DNA from: Sulfuriferula sp047300855
GTDB taxonomy: Bacteria > Pseudomonadota > Gammaproteobacteria > Burkholderiales > Sulfuriferulaceae
Assembly: GCF_047300855.1 (NCBI RefSeq)
Contig: NZ_CP170197.1
Location: 930,001 to 994,000, forward strand
DNA: 64,000 nt
Reading direction: 5' to 3'
The stretch's first letter is position 1. Each line of letters begins with the position of its first letter. A program made the translations under genes and the position numbers. Below are positions 49,228 through 57,959 of the stretch, piece after piece. The notes beneath the pieces are model-generated. The model was not told where the DNA came from and searched no databases. It saw only the letters and a program-made list of their open reading frames with translations.

Positions 49228-49945
49228 CCTGCCGTTCGCGCGGTTGCAGTTTTACCTGACTTCGCCGTATCCGTGCAGTTACCTGGCGGAGCAAACGGCG
49301 CGTTCGCAAGTCGTGACGCCTGCGCATCTGGTGGATGACATGGCATACAGCCAGTTGATTCAATCCGGCTTCCGGCGCAGCGGCTTGTTCACCTACCGTC
49401 CGCAATGCGCCAGCTGCCAGGCATGCATACCGGTGCGCGTGGTAGTAAATGAATTCACCCCGAGCCGTACCCAGCGCCGTACCGGCAAGCGCAATGCGGA
49501 TCTGGTGGCGGAGCCGCGGCGCCCGTTTTTTGATGCTGAGCACTACAAGTTGTACCAACGTTACCAGGCATCTCGGCATGCGGGCGGCGGCATGGATCAC
49601 GACGACCGCGACCAGTACGCGCACTTTTTGCTGCAAAGCAACGTGGATACTTATCTGGTGGAATTCCGTGAAGCCGGGGTGTTGCGCATGGTCAGCGTGA
49701 TTGATCAGGTCGAGGACGGGCTGTCTGCCGTTTACACGTTTTTTGATCCGGATCTGTCACAGCGCAGCCTTGGTGTATATAGCGTATTGTGGCAAATCGA
49801 ACTGGCGCGCAACCTCGGCCTGCCCTATGTATATCTGGGCTACTGGATCGAAGCCAGCCGCAAGATGGCCTACAAGAGCCAATACCAACCATTGCAAGGA
49901 TTGATCGATGCCGAATGGCGTATCTTCTTACCGGCGCAAACTTGA
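49211..49945 (+). CDS. bpt: Arginyl/leucyl-tRNA-protein transferase (Ate/Bpt family)
   Basis: The 244-residue N-degron enzyme adds Leu (or Arg) to N-terminal Asp/Glu. Family segments: TSPYPCSYLAEQTARSQVV, RRSGLFTYRPQCASCQACIPV with the conserved Cys cluster, and YLGYWIEASRKMAYKSQYQP. In bacteria the Bpt type uses leucyl-tRNA, which I infer but cannot prove from sequence. It overlaps aat by 17 bases and the next gene by 38 bases. Confidence 0.92.
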   Translation: MTLLNDLPFARLQFYLTSPYPCSYLAEQTARSQVVTPAHLVDDMAYSQLIQSGFRRSGLFTYRPQCASCQACIPVRVVVNEFTPSRTQRRTGKRNADLVAEPRRPFFDAEHYKLYQRYQASRHAGGGMDHDDRDQYAHFLLQSNVDTYLVEFREAGVLRMVSVIDQVEDGLSAVYTFFDPDLSQRSLGVYSVLWQIELARNLGLPYVYLGYWIEASRKMAYKSQYQPLQGLIDAEWRIFLPAQT

Positions 49946-50306
49946 ACCGCTGTGCGCGAAAATCGGCCGTGCCCGTGTCGATCAGGTGGTGCACGCGTTC
50001 TATGCCAAGCTGCGGACGGACCCGGTGTTGCATGGATATTTTGACGGCATCACCGATCTTTCTGAGCATGAGGCGCTCATCGCTGATTTCTGGTGGGTAG
50101 CGATGGGCGGCATAGTGGCGCAGCCGCGACAGTTCGACATGCTGGGCCGGCACCGGACGCTGGGTCTGACGCCAGTAGTTTTCGAACGTTGGCTGGCATT
50201 GTTTGGCGATACCCTGGCCATATACTTGCCCCCGGATCTCGCCGCTCAATGGCTGCAAATGGCCGCTGGCATCGGCGCCAATCTTCAAAATCAAATGCCA
50301 AAATAA
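49908..50306 (+). CDS. Group III truncated haemoglobin
   Basis: A 132-residue 2-over-2 globin. The central FWWVAMGGIVAQPRQF and GRHRTLGLTPVVFERWLALF, with the proximal His in GRHRTL, are typical of group III truncated haemoglobins. Such proteins bind oxygen or NO. The ATG at 49908 overlaps the bpt end by 38 bases, and the stop directly abuts the ATG of the c-di-GMP protein, implying translational coupling. A start further in is possible. Confidence 0.85.
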   Translation: MPNGVSSYRRKLEPLCAKIGRARVDQVVHAFYAKLRTDPVLHGYFDGITDLSEHEALIADFWWVAMGGIVAQPRQFDMLGRHRTLGLTPVVFERWLALFGDTLAIYLPPDLAAQWLQMAAGIGANLQNQMPK

Positions 50307-52679
50307 ATGGAAAAAAGCGTCTGGCTTGTGCGGATAGTCCTGGTCCTGGCTGGCCTGGCGCTGGTGACGGCATGGCTGCTTTATCGTGGCAACCAGAACA
50401 ACCTGGTGGCCGAATCACAGGTGAATACAACCTATCGTGCCCTGTATTACAGCGAACATCTCTGGTCGCAACTGCAGCAGGCCGAGGTTGATCATGCAGC
50501 ATATCTGAACGATGCCAGCGCACAAACGCTCAACCGGTATCAGCAGGATATTCGAGAAGCAGAAAGCGAGCTCAGAGAGCTTGGCCTGTTGATGCACACC
50601 ACTCCGGAAGGCTATGGCCAGATTATTCAGCTGCGCCAGCATGTATGGTCATATATTTCCGAGCTGCATGCATTTCCCGGCACAGCCGATGCCAGGCCGC
50701 TAGCCCAGGCGCAGACGGATGCAGGGCAAACACAGAGGGTCAATATAGCGCGTGATCTGAGGTCATTCCAGAGCGTGCAGCGATTGCGGCTCCAGCAATT
50801 TCAGGAACAGCGCAACCGGTCGCGACGCGTGTTGTTGATGACAATACAGATCAATGCTTTGTTAGTGCTGGCCACGCTGCTCTCCATAGCATATCTGATC
50901 CGGGTGCATGCAGTTCGCCGCCGTCAAAGCCAGGCCGAGCTGGAGCGGATCATCAGTACCAGTACCGAGCAACTGCGCAGCGAAGTACTCCGGCATCAAG
51001 CCGCACGTGAGACGCTGCAGGCCAGTGAAGTGAAGTTTCGTACACTGACTGAAACCACGGCTGCGGCGATTTTTATCTATCAGGGCGATTACATTGTTTA
51101 TGCAAACCCGGAAGCCGAGAGAATCAGCGGTTACAGCGCGGCGGAATTACGCAATATGCCGTCCTGGCAGCTGGTGCATCCGGATTATCGGGAATTGGTG
51201 CATGCGCGTGCTGAGGCCAGAATGTCCGGGCAAGAGGTGCCAAGTCGCTATGAATTTCCGATCCAGACTCGCACCGGTGAAACCCGCTGGCTGGATTTCA
51301 CTGCCGGAGTGATTGTTTATGAAGGCAGGCAGGCCGGTCTGGGCACCGCCTACGATATTACAGAACGCAAACAGCAGGAAGCCGCACTTGCCCATCTGGC
51401 CACGCATGACAGCCTGACTGATCTCCCCAATCAGGTACTGGCAGTGGATCGTTTGCGTTCCGCTCTCAACGAGGCCGAACGCCGCCACCGTCTGGTCGGC
51501 GTGGTACAACTCAATCTCAAACGTTTCAAGGCGGTCAATGACAATCTCGGTCACGCGGGGGGGAATCAGGTATTGCAGCAGGTTGCGCAGCGCCTGAAGC
51601 CGCTGATCCATGGCGAAGACACCCTGGCGCGACCGGATAGCGACAAGTTTCTGGTTATCCTGTCCAATCTGATTTATCCAGGCGAGGCTGCGCGCAGAGT
51701 TCAGCAGCTGATCGAAACGTTCCAGAGCCCGTTCAATGTAGAGGGTAGAGAAGTCTTTATCAAGGCCTGTGCCGGCGTGACTTTCTATCCGTCCGACGGT
51801 AGCGATGCCGAAAGTCTGTTGCGCAACGCGGCCACCGCGCTCAATCGGGGCAGTAGCAATGACAGTGAATGCATCAGCTATTACAGCTCGGGCATGTTCG
51901 AGCAGGCATCGCACCGCTTGATGCTGGAGGCTTCCCTGCATCGCGCCCTGGAACGTCATGAACTGGTGTTGCACTACCAGCCAAAATACCGGCTCGATGA
52001 CGGTGAAATCAGCTCGGTCGAATCGCTGTTACGCTGGCAGCATCCTGAATATGGCATGATTTCGCCCAAGGACTTTATTGCCATGGCGGAGGAGGTGGGG
52101 CTGATCGTACCCGTGGGCGAATGGGCGATCACCGCTGCCTGTGCCCAGGCTGTAGCATGGCGCGACGCGGGTTTGCCGCTGACGGTGGCAGTCAATTTGT
52201 CGGCGCTGCATTTTTCCAGCAAAGGCCTGGTCGCGCACGTGCGCCAGACGCTGGCCGCGAGTGGTTTGCCAGCGAATTTTCTGGAACTTGAAATCACGGA
52301 AACAGCGCTGATCGGCGATATGGGCAGCTCCATTGCCAAACTTAACGAACTGAGCGCGCTGGGTGTACGGCTTGCGCTGGATGATTTCGGCACGGGTTAT
52401 TCCAGTTTTAGCTATTTGCGCCACTTGCCTATTAACAGCCTGAAAATAGATCGCAGTTTTGTGACCGATATCGTCGAGAATGTGCAAAGCTCGGCCATCG
52501 TGTCCGCCATCATCGGCCTGGCGCATGGCCTCGGCCTGGAAGTGGTGGCAGAGGGTGTGGAAACTGCGGCGCAACGCATTAAACTGGAGCAACTCGGATG
52601 CGACCTGGTCCAGGGCTACCTGATCAGCCGTGCGCTGCCCGAGGACGAGTTGAGGGGGGTGCTTGCAGCCGCCAAGTGA
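50307..52679 (+). CDS. Membrane PAS-GGDEF-EAL cyclic di-GMP protein
   Basis: The 790-residue chain has an N-terminal membrane helix (about 8-25), a periplasmic part, a second helix near residues 171-195, a PAS domain (about 235-350), a GGDEF domain (about 370-520) and an EAL domain (about 530-785). The GGDEF active site reads PDSDKF, so cyclase activity is probably lost. The EAL domain keeps ESL (for EAL), LDDFGTGYSSFSYL, LKIDRSFV and VVAEGVET, so c-di-GMP breakdown is likely. Its ATG follows the globin stop with no gap, which suggests that the globin signals through it. Confidence 0.9.
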   Translation: MEKSVWLVRIVLVLAGLALVTAWLLYRGNQNNLVAESQVNTTYRALYYSEHLWSQLQQAEVDHAAYLNDASAQTLNRYQQDIREAESELRELGLLMHTTPEGYGQIIQLRQHVWSYISELHAFPGTADARPLAQAQTDAGQTQRVNIARDLRSFQSVQRLRLQQFQEQRNRSRRVLLMTIQINALLVLATLLSIAYLIRVHAVRRRQSQAELERIISTSTEQLRSEVLRHQAARETLQASEVKFRTLTETTAAAIFIYQGDYIVYANPEAERISGYSAAELRNMPSWQLVHPDYRELVHARAEARMSGQEVPSRYEFPIQTRTGETRWLDFTAGVIVYEGRQAGLGTAYDITERKQQEAALAHLATHDSLTDLPNQVLAVDRLRSALNEAERRHRLVGVVQLNLKRFKAVNDNLGHAGGNQVLQQVAQRLKPLIHGEDTLARPDSDKFLVILSNLIYPGEAARRVQQLIETFQSPFNVEGREVFIKACAGVTFYPSDGSDAESLLRNAATALNRGSSNDSECISYYSSGMFEQASHRLMLEASLHRALERHELVLHYQPKYRLDDGEISSVESLLRWQHPEYGMISPKDFIAMAEEVGLIVPVGEWAITAACAQAVAWRDAGLPLTVAVNLSALHFSSKGLVAHVRQTLAASGLPANFLELEITETALIGDMGSSIAKLNELSALGVRLALDDFGTGYSSFSYLRHLPINSLKIDRSFVTDIVENVQSSAIVSAIIGLAHGLGLEVVAEGVETAAQRIKLEQLGCDLVQGYLISRALPEDELRGVLAAAK

Positions 52680-52715
52680 GCAGTTGGGTGGTCAAATACC
52701 TGCGGCATGCGATGG

Positions 52716-52734
52716 AGGCAGGTTCTGCCTGTTT
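52716..52734 (+). terminator. Weak hairpin after the GGDEF-EAL gene
   Basis: AGGCAG-GTT-CTGCCT forms a six-base-pair stem followed by GTTTC. It lies 37 bases after the stop. It could be a weak terminator; no strong T-run. Confidence 0.35.
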
Positions 52735-52843
52735 CTGCCGGAATTGCAGGATAATACGGGTTTGCGCGCATCCCTAGGGCTTGTTTCGCAAGTATCCATA
52801 CATTGTCTAATTCAATCTATTTAACCTGCTACGCTAAATTACC

Positions 52844-53638
52844 ATGCGCCAATACCTTGATCTGATGCGCCACGTGCTGGAGCACGGCACTCAAAAATCC
52901 GACCGCACCGGCACCGGTACCCTTTCCGTTTTCGGCCACCAGATGCGCTTCGATCTAAGCCAGGGTTTTCCGCTGGTGACGACCAAGAAATGCCATTTGC
53001 GCTCCATCATCCACGAGTTGTTGTGGTTCCTGCAGGGCGACACCAATATCCGTTACCTGAAGCAAAACGGCGTCAAAATCTGGGACGAATGGGCCGACGA
53101 GAACGGTGACCTGGGTCCGGTTTATGGACACCAGTGGCGCAACTGGCCCAAGCCAGACGGCGGGCATATCGACCAGATTGCGCGCGTGCTGCATGACCTC
53201 AAACACAACCCGGATTCGCGCCGCATTATCGTGTCTGCGTGGAACGTCGCCGACCTCGACAAAATGGCGCTGGCACCCTGCCACGCTTTTTTCCAGTTCT
53301 ATGTTGCCGACGGAAAATTAAGCTGCCAGCTTTATCAGCGCAGCGCCGACATCTTCCTCGGTGTGCCGTTCAACATCGCCAGCTACGCACTGCTTACCAT
53401 GATGCTGGCGCAGGTGAGCGGCCTCAAACCTGGCGATTTCGTGCATGCCCTGGGCGATGCGCATCTGTATTCGAACCACCTCGATCAAGCCCGCGAGCAA
53501 CTCACGCGCGAACCGCGTCCGTTACCCACCATGCAGATGAATCCCGCAGTCACCGACTTGTTTGCCTTCAAGTTTGAAGATTTCGAACTGCAAAGCTACG
53601 ACCCGCATCCGGCGATCAAAGCACCGGTGGCGGTGTAA
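52844..53638 (+). CDS. thyA: Thymidylate synthase
   Basis: Makes dTMP from dUMP using methylene-tetrahydrofolate. The 264-residue chain has catalytic C146 in LAPCHAFFQF and QRSADIFLGVPFNIASYAL. Its by-product dihydrofolate is reduced by FolA, encoded 1.4 kb downstream on the same strand. Confidence 0.97.
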   Translation: MRQYLDLMRHVLEHGTQKSDRTGTGTLSVFGHQMRFDLSQGFPLVTTKKCHLRSIIHELLWFLQGDTNIRYLKQNGVKIWDEWADENGDLGPVYGHQWRNWPKPDGGHIDQIARVLHDLKHNPDSRRIIVSAWNVADLDKMALAPCHAFFQFYVADGKLSCQLYQRSADIFLGVPFNIASYALLTMMLAQVSGLKPGDFVHALGDAHLYSNHLDQAREQLTREPRPLPTMQMNPAVTDLFAFKFEDFELQSYDPHPAIKAPVAV

Positions 53639-53649
53639 GAAAGATTCTG

Positions 53650-54294
53650 ATGACGCTGTTACCCGTCTGGGCCGAGCAAATCAAATACCTGGTAGGTATT
53701 TTCGCCATTCTGAATCCTCTCGGCGCCATCCCGATTTATCTCAGCCTGACCGCGGACCGGCGCTCCAAGGAAATGCACCGCACTGCCGCCAAAGCCGCCA
53801 TCGCCGTGGCGGTGATCCTGATTCTCGCTGTGTGGGTAGGAGATTCTTTGCTGTCGTTTTTCGGCATCGGCCTGCCGGCGTTTCGTATCGCAGGCGGACT
53901 GCTGGTATTGCTGATTGCGATCGCCATGTTTCACGCTCGAACCAGTCCTGCGCGGCAGACCGATGCCGAACAAACCGAAGCCGAATCCAAGAATGACATC
54001 GCCGTGGTGCCGCTGGCGATTCCGCTGTTGGCGGGTCCGGGAGCCATCAGCCTGGCCATTGTTGACGCCCATCAGGCGGGGAGCTGGCCCGAAAAGCTGG
54101 TGTTCAGCCTGGGTATCGTTGCGGTCGGGGTGATCGTCTGGCTGGTATTGCGTTTGGCCGAACCGATCGGCGCACGCCTCGGTACAGCCGGCCTCAACAT
54201 CGCCACGCGCGTGATGGGGCTGATACTCGCCGCGATGGCGGTACAGTTCATGGCAGACGGTTTATTGGCGCTGTTTCCGGGTCTGTCGCGTTAA
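53650..54294 (+). CDS. MarC-family integral membrane protein
   Basis: The 214-residue protein has about six hydrophobic helices. The N-terminal FAILNPLGAIPIYLSLTA and PLAIPLLAGPGAISLAIV in the second half are the inverted repeats typical of MarC/YhgN proteins. The family has no settled substrate despite its name. It starts 11 bases after thyA. A direct repeat region follows. Confidence 0.88.
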   Translation: MTLLPVWAEQIKYLVGIFAILNPLGAIPIYLSLTADRRSKEMHRTAAKAAIAVAVILILAVWVGDSLLSFFGIGLPAFRIAGGLLVLLIAIAMFHARTSPARQTDAEQTEAESKNDIAVVPLAIPLLAGPGAISLAIVDAHQAGSWPEKLVFSLGIVAVGVIVWLVLRLAEPIGARLGTAGLNIATRVMGLILAAMAVQFMADGLLALFPGLSR

Positions 54295-54661
54295 GGGTCT
54301 AAAAACTCATCCTAAAAACCGCAATTCAAGCCACAGAGATCACAGAGCAACACAGAGCAACACAGAGCTGAAGCGGGTTCCACATATTTTTCCCGGTTCA
54401 CCTGATGGATGAAGTCAATATTTACGGCAAGCAATTGTTTTTGCGAGTTGGGCGACGCATCGTCCATCCGTGCGAACCCCATGGCCTCTGTGAACTCTGT
54501 GTTCTCTGTGGCTGACTGATTTTTTCAGGTTCATATTTCATCGCCACGGCAATGTGGCGGAAAAAATTTCTTGCTGACATATAAATCATAGGCGGCGCGA
54601 TGAATTTTTCCACGCCCGGCTTTGGGCCCAACTATGAATTTTTAATGGAGCTTTTAAGGCG
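54295..54661. repeat. CACAGAG-type repeats forming an interrupted inverted repeat
   Basis: Downstream of the MarC gene, CACAGAG units are repeated at about ten-base spacing (54331-54368; unit CACAGAGCAA). Their reverse complement appears at 54484-54512 as three CTCTGTG units in a row. The arms flank about 110 bases and could pair. No gene in this 367-base stretch. Similar CACAGAG repeats are scattered in many proteobacterial genomes, so this may be a small interspersed element; I cannot name the family. Confidence 0.55.
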
Positions 54662-54928
54662 TTATGGCTGTGACGGGGCTTGCGCCTGTTGAACTGCTTT
54701 GAGAATTTGCGTTAAATCGCCGGAAGCCAGCGACGGCGGCTGCGGACCCTCGATTTTGACCTGGGTCCAGTCCACCACCGACCCGGTTCCCCATGACACC
54801 ACCGAAGCCAGTACAAACACCAGCATGCCGCGCGTCATGCCCTTGCCGATTTCCATGTCATCCAGGTAACGGTTAAGCCACCAGGCGGCGATGATGAAGG
54901 CGATGGTAGAAATAATCAGGTTCAGCAT
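54662..54928 (-). CDS. Small membrane protein of unknown function
   Basis: An 88-residue protein with two hydrophobic segments (about residues 3-20 and 35-52) joined by DDMEIGKGMTRG, and a Pro/Gln-rich tail. I do not recognise it. It is divergent from folA. No strong ribosome binding site is visible, so the start is uncertain. Confidence 0.5.
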   Translation of the reverse strand: MLNLIISTIAFIIAAWWLNRYLDDMEIGKGMTRGMLVFVLASVVSWGTGSVVDWTQVKIEGPQPPSLASGDLTQILKAVQQAQAPSQP

Positions 54929-55046
54929 GGTCGTTGCTTGATCGTCATGAGTGCTTATCTTGAGGCTGAATTTTATATATTACGGTTCTTCCGCGCAGTT
55001 CTTTACTGCCGCAGGCTGGATATAATGCCCGAAACCAGGAGAAAAC

Positions 55047-55556
55047 ATGCTGCATCCCAAGCCCCGCATTGCGCTCATCGCCGCGCTGGCGAAAAATCGT
55101 GTTATCGGCATTCACAATACGCTGCCGTGGCGTTTGCCGGAAGAACTCAAGCATTTCAAGGCGCTCACCATGGGGCACCATATCTTGATGGGACGCAAGA
55201 CCTTTGAATCCATCGGGCGCCCCCTGCCGGGGCGCACCACAGTGATCATTTCGCACACCGCTTACAGTGCGCCCGCAGGTTGCCTGGTAGCGAACTCCAT
55301 CCCGGAAGCCGTGGCCGCCTGTGCGGGTGATCCCGAAGTATTCTTTATCGGTGGTGCGCAACTTTACGAACAGGCATTACCCCTGGCGGACCGGCTTTAT
55401 CTGACCGAAATTCACGCCGAATTTGCCGGCGATGCCTGGTTTCCCCAATTCGAGCGCACCGATTGGGAAGAGTTCAGCCGTGATCCGCGCTACGATGAGG
55501 CCAGCGCGCTAAACTATGATTTTGTGGTGTACCAACGTAAGGGGATGTCAAAATGA
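55047..55556 (+). CDS. folA: Dihydrofolate reductase
   Basis: Reduces dihydrofolate to tetrahydrofolate with NADPH, completing the thymidylate cycle with thyA. The 169-residue chain starts with IALIAALAKNRVIG, then NTLPWRLPEELKHFK with the catalytic-site Trp/Glu, MGRKTFESIGRPLPGR and FFIGGAQLYEQAL. The downstream hydrolase ATG overlaps its stop by four bases. Confidence 0.95.
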   Translation: MLHPKPRIALIAALAKNRVIGIHNTLPWRLPEELKHFKALTMGHHILMGRKTFESIGRPLPGRTTVIISHTAYSAPAGCLVANSIPEAVAACAGDPEVFFIGGAQLYEQALPLADRLYLTEIHAEFAGDAWFPQFERTDWEEFSRDPRYDEASALNYDFVVYQRKGMSK

Positions 55557-56365
55557 AAGCAATCAAAGTACTGGTGATTTTTGTGTTCAGCATGGTGCTG
55601 GGGGCAAGCGCGGCGTGGGCGGGGCAGACGGAACTGACCTGGTATGGCCATTCCGCATTCAAGATCACCACGCCGAGCGGCAAAGTGCTGCTGATTGATC
55701 CGTGGATTACCAATCCCGCGAATAAAAACGGCAAAGCCGATCTGGCGGGGCTTACGCATGTTGACCTGATCCTGATCAGTCACGGCCATTTCGATCATGT
55801 CGGCGATGCGGTGGCGATTGCCAAAAAAACCCGCGCGCATCTGGTCAGCACGTTTGATCTGGGCAATGCGCTGGTCACCTACGGCGGATTCCCCAAAGCG
55901 CAGGCGGGCATGGATACCGAGGGTAATTTCGGCGGCGAACTCACCCTGCTCGGAGGCGATGTGAAAGTTGCTTTCATTCCGGCCATCCACAGCTCCACCG
56001 TGATGGATGAAAACGGCAAGGATATCCACGGGGGCGGCAATCCGGGCGGATTCCTGATCAGCATCAAGAACGGTCCGGTGATCTATCACACCGGCGACAC
56101 CGATGTATTCAACGACATGACGCTCATCCCGCGCTTTCACAAAGTGGACGTGATGCTGGCGTGCATTGGCGGCCATTTCACCATGGGGCCGGACCGCGCC
56201 GCGCTGGCAACCAAAATGGTTGCGCCGCTGATGGTCGTGCCTATGCACTACGGCACCTTCCCGGTACTGGACGGCACACCGGCCGAATTCAGGGCGGCAC
56301 TGACCAAACAGGGTGTGAAAGCCAAACTGGAAGTAATGCAGCCGGATGAAATGATCAAGCTCTGA
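55553..56365 (+). CDS. Secreted metallo-beta-lactamase-fold hydrolase (UPF0173-like)
   Basis: The 270-residue protein has a clear signal peptide (MKAIKVLVIFVFSMVLGASA, cut near AWA-GQ), unlike most UPF0173 members, which are cytosolic. The MBL metal motif HGHFDHVGD is present near residues 82-90, with IHSSTVMDE, TGDTDVF and a late MHYGTFP carrying further ligands. Substrate unknown. Translationally coupled to folA by ATGA. Confidence 0.82.
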   Translation: MKAIKVLVIFVFSMVLGASAAWAGQTELTWYGHSAFKITTPSGKVLLIDPWITNPANKNGKADLAGLTHVDLILISHGHFDHVGDAVAIAKKTRAHLVSTFDLGNALVTYGGFPKAQAGMDTEGNFGGELTLLGGDVKVAFIPAIHSSTVMDENGKDIHGGGNPGGFLISIKNGPVIYHTGDTDVFNDMTLIPRFHKVDVMLACIGGHFTMGPDRAALATKMVAPLMVVPMHYGTFPVLDGTPAEFRAALTKQGVKAKLEVMQPDEMIKL

Positions 56366-56379
56366 GGTATACCTATTTG

Positions 56380-56407
56380 GCAACGGGCGGGCTCATCGCC
56401 CCGTTGC
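56380..56407. terminator. Hairpin between convergent genes
   Basis: GCAACGGG and CCCCGTTGC arms pair with a short loop, with one bulged base. No T-run follows. Probably ends one or both of the convergent genes. Confidence 0.4.
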
Positions 56408-56436
56408 TATCGAAAGTCCCCTCGATTATCCGGAAG

Positions 56437-56631
56437 TCACTTCTTGTGCGCGTGCGTCTGGGTGCGGCTTTTCCCCGCTTTTTTCAATGAAATCGCAACA
56501 GCCTGTTTGACCGCTTTTTGTTTGCTGGCGGGGTGGCTGTTGCCGATTTTCCCGTCTTTTTCCCACTCATGAACCAGGGTTTTAACATTGCTGCTGACGG
56601 TTGCTTTGCTCGTTCCTTTTTTTAACGGCAT
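56437..56631 (-). CDS. Small basic protein, DUF6496-like
   Basis: A 64-residue Lys-rich protein starting MPLKKGTSKATVSSNVKTL, with AVKQAVAISLKKAGKS near the end. This pattern recalls DUF6496-type small proteins. The ATG at 56631 gives the familiar N-terminus; the longer frame adds an unrelated hydrophobic stretch. Function unknown. Confidence 0.65.
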   Translation of the reverse strand: MPLKKGTSKATVSSNVKTLVHEWEKDGKIGNSHPASKQKAVKQAVAISLKKAGKSRTQTHAHKK

Positions 56632-56996
56632 GATGTTTCTCCAGTCTGTGAAATCAAAAATAAATAACCAGATTACCGGCCCTTCGCGCCAGATCGTTTT
56701 CTGACCAGAAAGCATGATTGGTCAACCTTTATCCGGGAGAACCAATGATTATCTATTTTCGACCTCTGAATTTACATATACCGTGCGCTTCCGTACATCC
56801 AAAGTTCTGGGAATGAGCCAATATTAAAATTATTAGCGGGGATGAGAGGGGCTTCAATAGCGGCGTATTCTTGATCTGCAACATTCAATGCGCTTTCCGT
56901 CTACGCAATTGTTGCGTAATGTCCAGTCACCTGGGTTGTGCAAATTCAGAAAACCCTCTGCATGACTTGAAATCCTGGAGGAACTCTTTTCCACTC
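56632..56996. promoter_or_regulatory. Upstream region with a perfect inverted repeat
   Basis: 365 bases between divergent genes. A perfect inverted repeat TACGCAA-TTG-TTGCGTA at 56902-56918 lies 79 bases before the lipid-kinase ATG and looks like an operator for a dimeric regulator. If the upstream in-frame start at 56871 is real, it would be coding. No other gene seen. Confidence 0.45.
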
Positions 56997-57959
56997 ATGA
57001 TTCCTGTCTCGATAGACCCTAACGCCCCGTTGTTCATCGTGCTGAATGTCGGCTCCGGTAACCATGACACTGCAAAAACACGCACCATAATCGAAGAGAT
57101 TTTGACGCATGCGGGCCGCGAGCATCATATCAGCATGGTCGAAGACCCCGCACGGCTGCACGATCTCGCCCACGAGACGGTCGAGAAAGCCCAATCCAGG
57201 GGAGGCGTAGTCGTTGCGGCGGGTGGCGATGGGACCCTCAATGCAGTTGCCCAGGCAACGCTGCCCAGCGGTTGTCCGTTCGGCGTGCTGCCGCAAGGCA
57301 CCTTCAACTATTTCAGCCGTACTCACGGAATTCCATCCGACACGGCTGAAGCCACGCGGCTGTTGCTCACCGCCCGGGCTCACCCGGTACAGGTAGGTCT
57401 GGTCAATGATCGGGTGTTTCTGGTCAATGCCAGTATGGGCTTGTACCCACAATTGCTTGAAAATCGTGAGGCCTACAAGCAGCAATTCGGACGCAGCCGT
57501 CTGGTGGCGTTCTGGGCGGGATTCATCTCTCTGTTGCGCGAACACCGGCAATTGCGCCTGCGTATCGAATATCGCGGCGAAACGCGAGTGGTGCGCACCC
57601 CGACATTGTTCGTAGGTAATAACCGGCTGCAATTGGAACAGATAGGCATCCCTCAGGCATATTTGCTGGAGCAAGGCCAGCTCGCCGCCATATCCTTGCG
57701 GCCAGTAGGAACCCTGGCCATGCTGTGGCTGCTGATACGTGGCGCTTTCGGGCAGCTCGGCGAGGCCGACAGCGTTTCCCACTTCGCTTTCAGACATATC
57801 AGCGTCACCCCAGCGCTGCCCTATGGTAGCCGCCGCGTGAAAATTGCGACGGATGGCGAGATCGTATGGCTGCAGGCACCGATCGAATTTCGTGTCGCTC
57901 CCGAGTTTTTGTATTTACTCAAGCCTGAACCAGATTTGTCTGTGAGTAAGCAGTCATGA
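56997..57959 (+). CDS. Diacylglycerol-kinase-family protein
   Basis: A 320-residue protein of the lipid/NAD kinase fold. AAGGDGTLNAVAQATL near residues 78-93 is the nucleotide-binding GGDGT motif, and PFGVLPQGTFNYFSR follows. Members phosphorylate diacylglycerol, ceramide or other lipids; the substrate here is unknown. I prefer the ATG at 56997 because the upstream 42 residues look unlike the family, though GGAGGA lies 15 bases before it, a rather long spacing. It overlaps the metallophosphoesterase by four bases. Confidence 0.85.
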   Translation: MIPVSIDPNAPLFIVLNVGSGNHDTAKTRTIIEEILTHAGREHHISMVEDPARLHDLAHETVEKAQSRGGVVVAAGGDGTLNAVAQATLPSGCPFGVLPQGTFNYFSRTHGIPSDTAEATRLLLTARAHPVQVGLVNDRVFLVNASMGLYPQLLENREAYKQQFGRSRLVAFWAGFISLLREHRQLRLRIEYRGETRVVRTPTLFVGNNRLQLEQIGIPQAYLLEQGQLAAISLRPVGTLAMLWLLIRGAFGQLGEADSVSHFAFRHISVTPALPYGSRRVKIATDGEIVWLQAPIEFRVAPEFLYLLKPEPDLSVSKQS

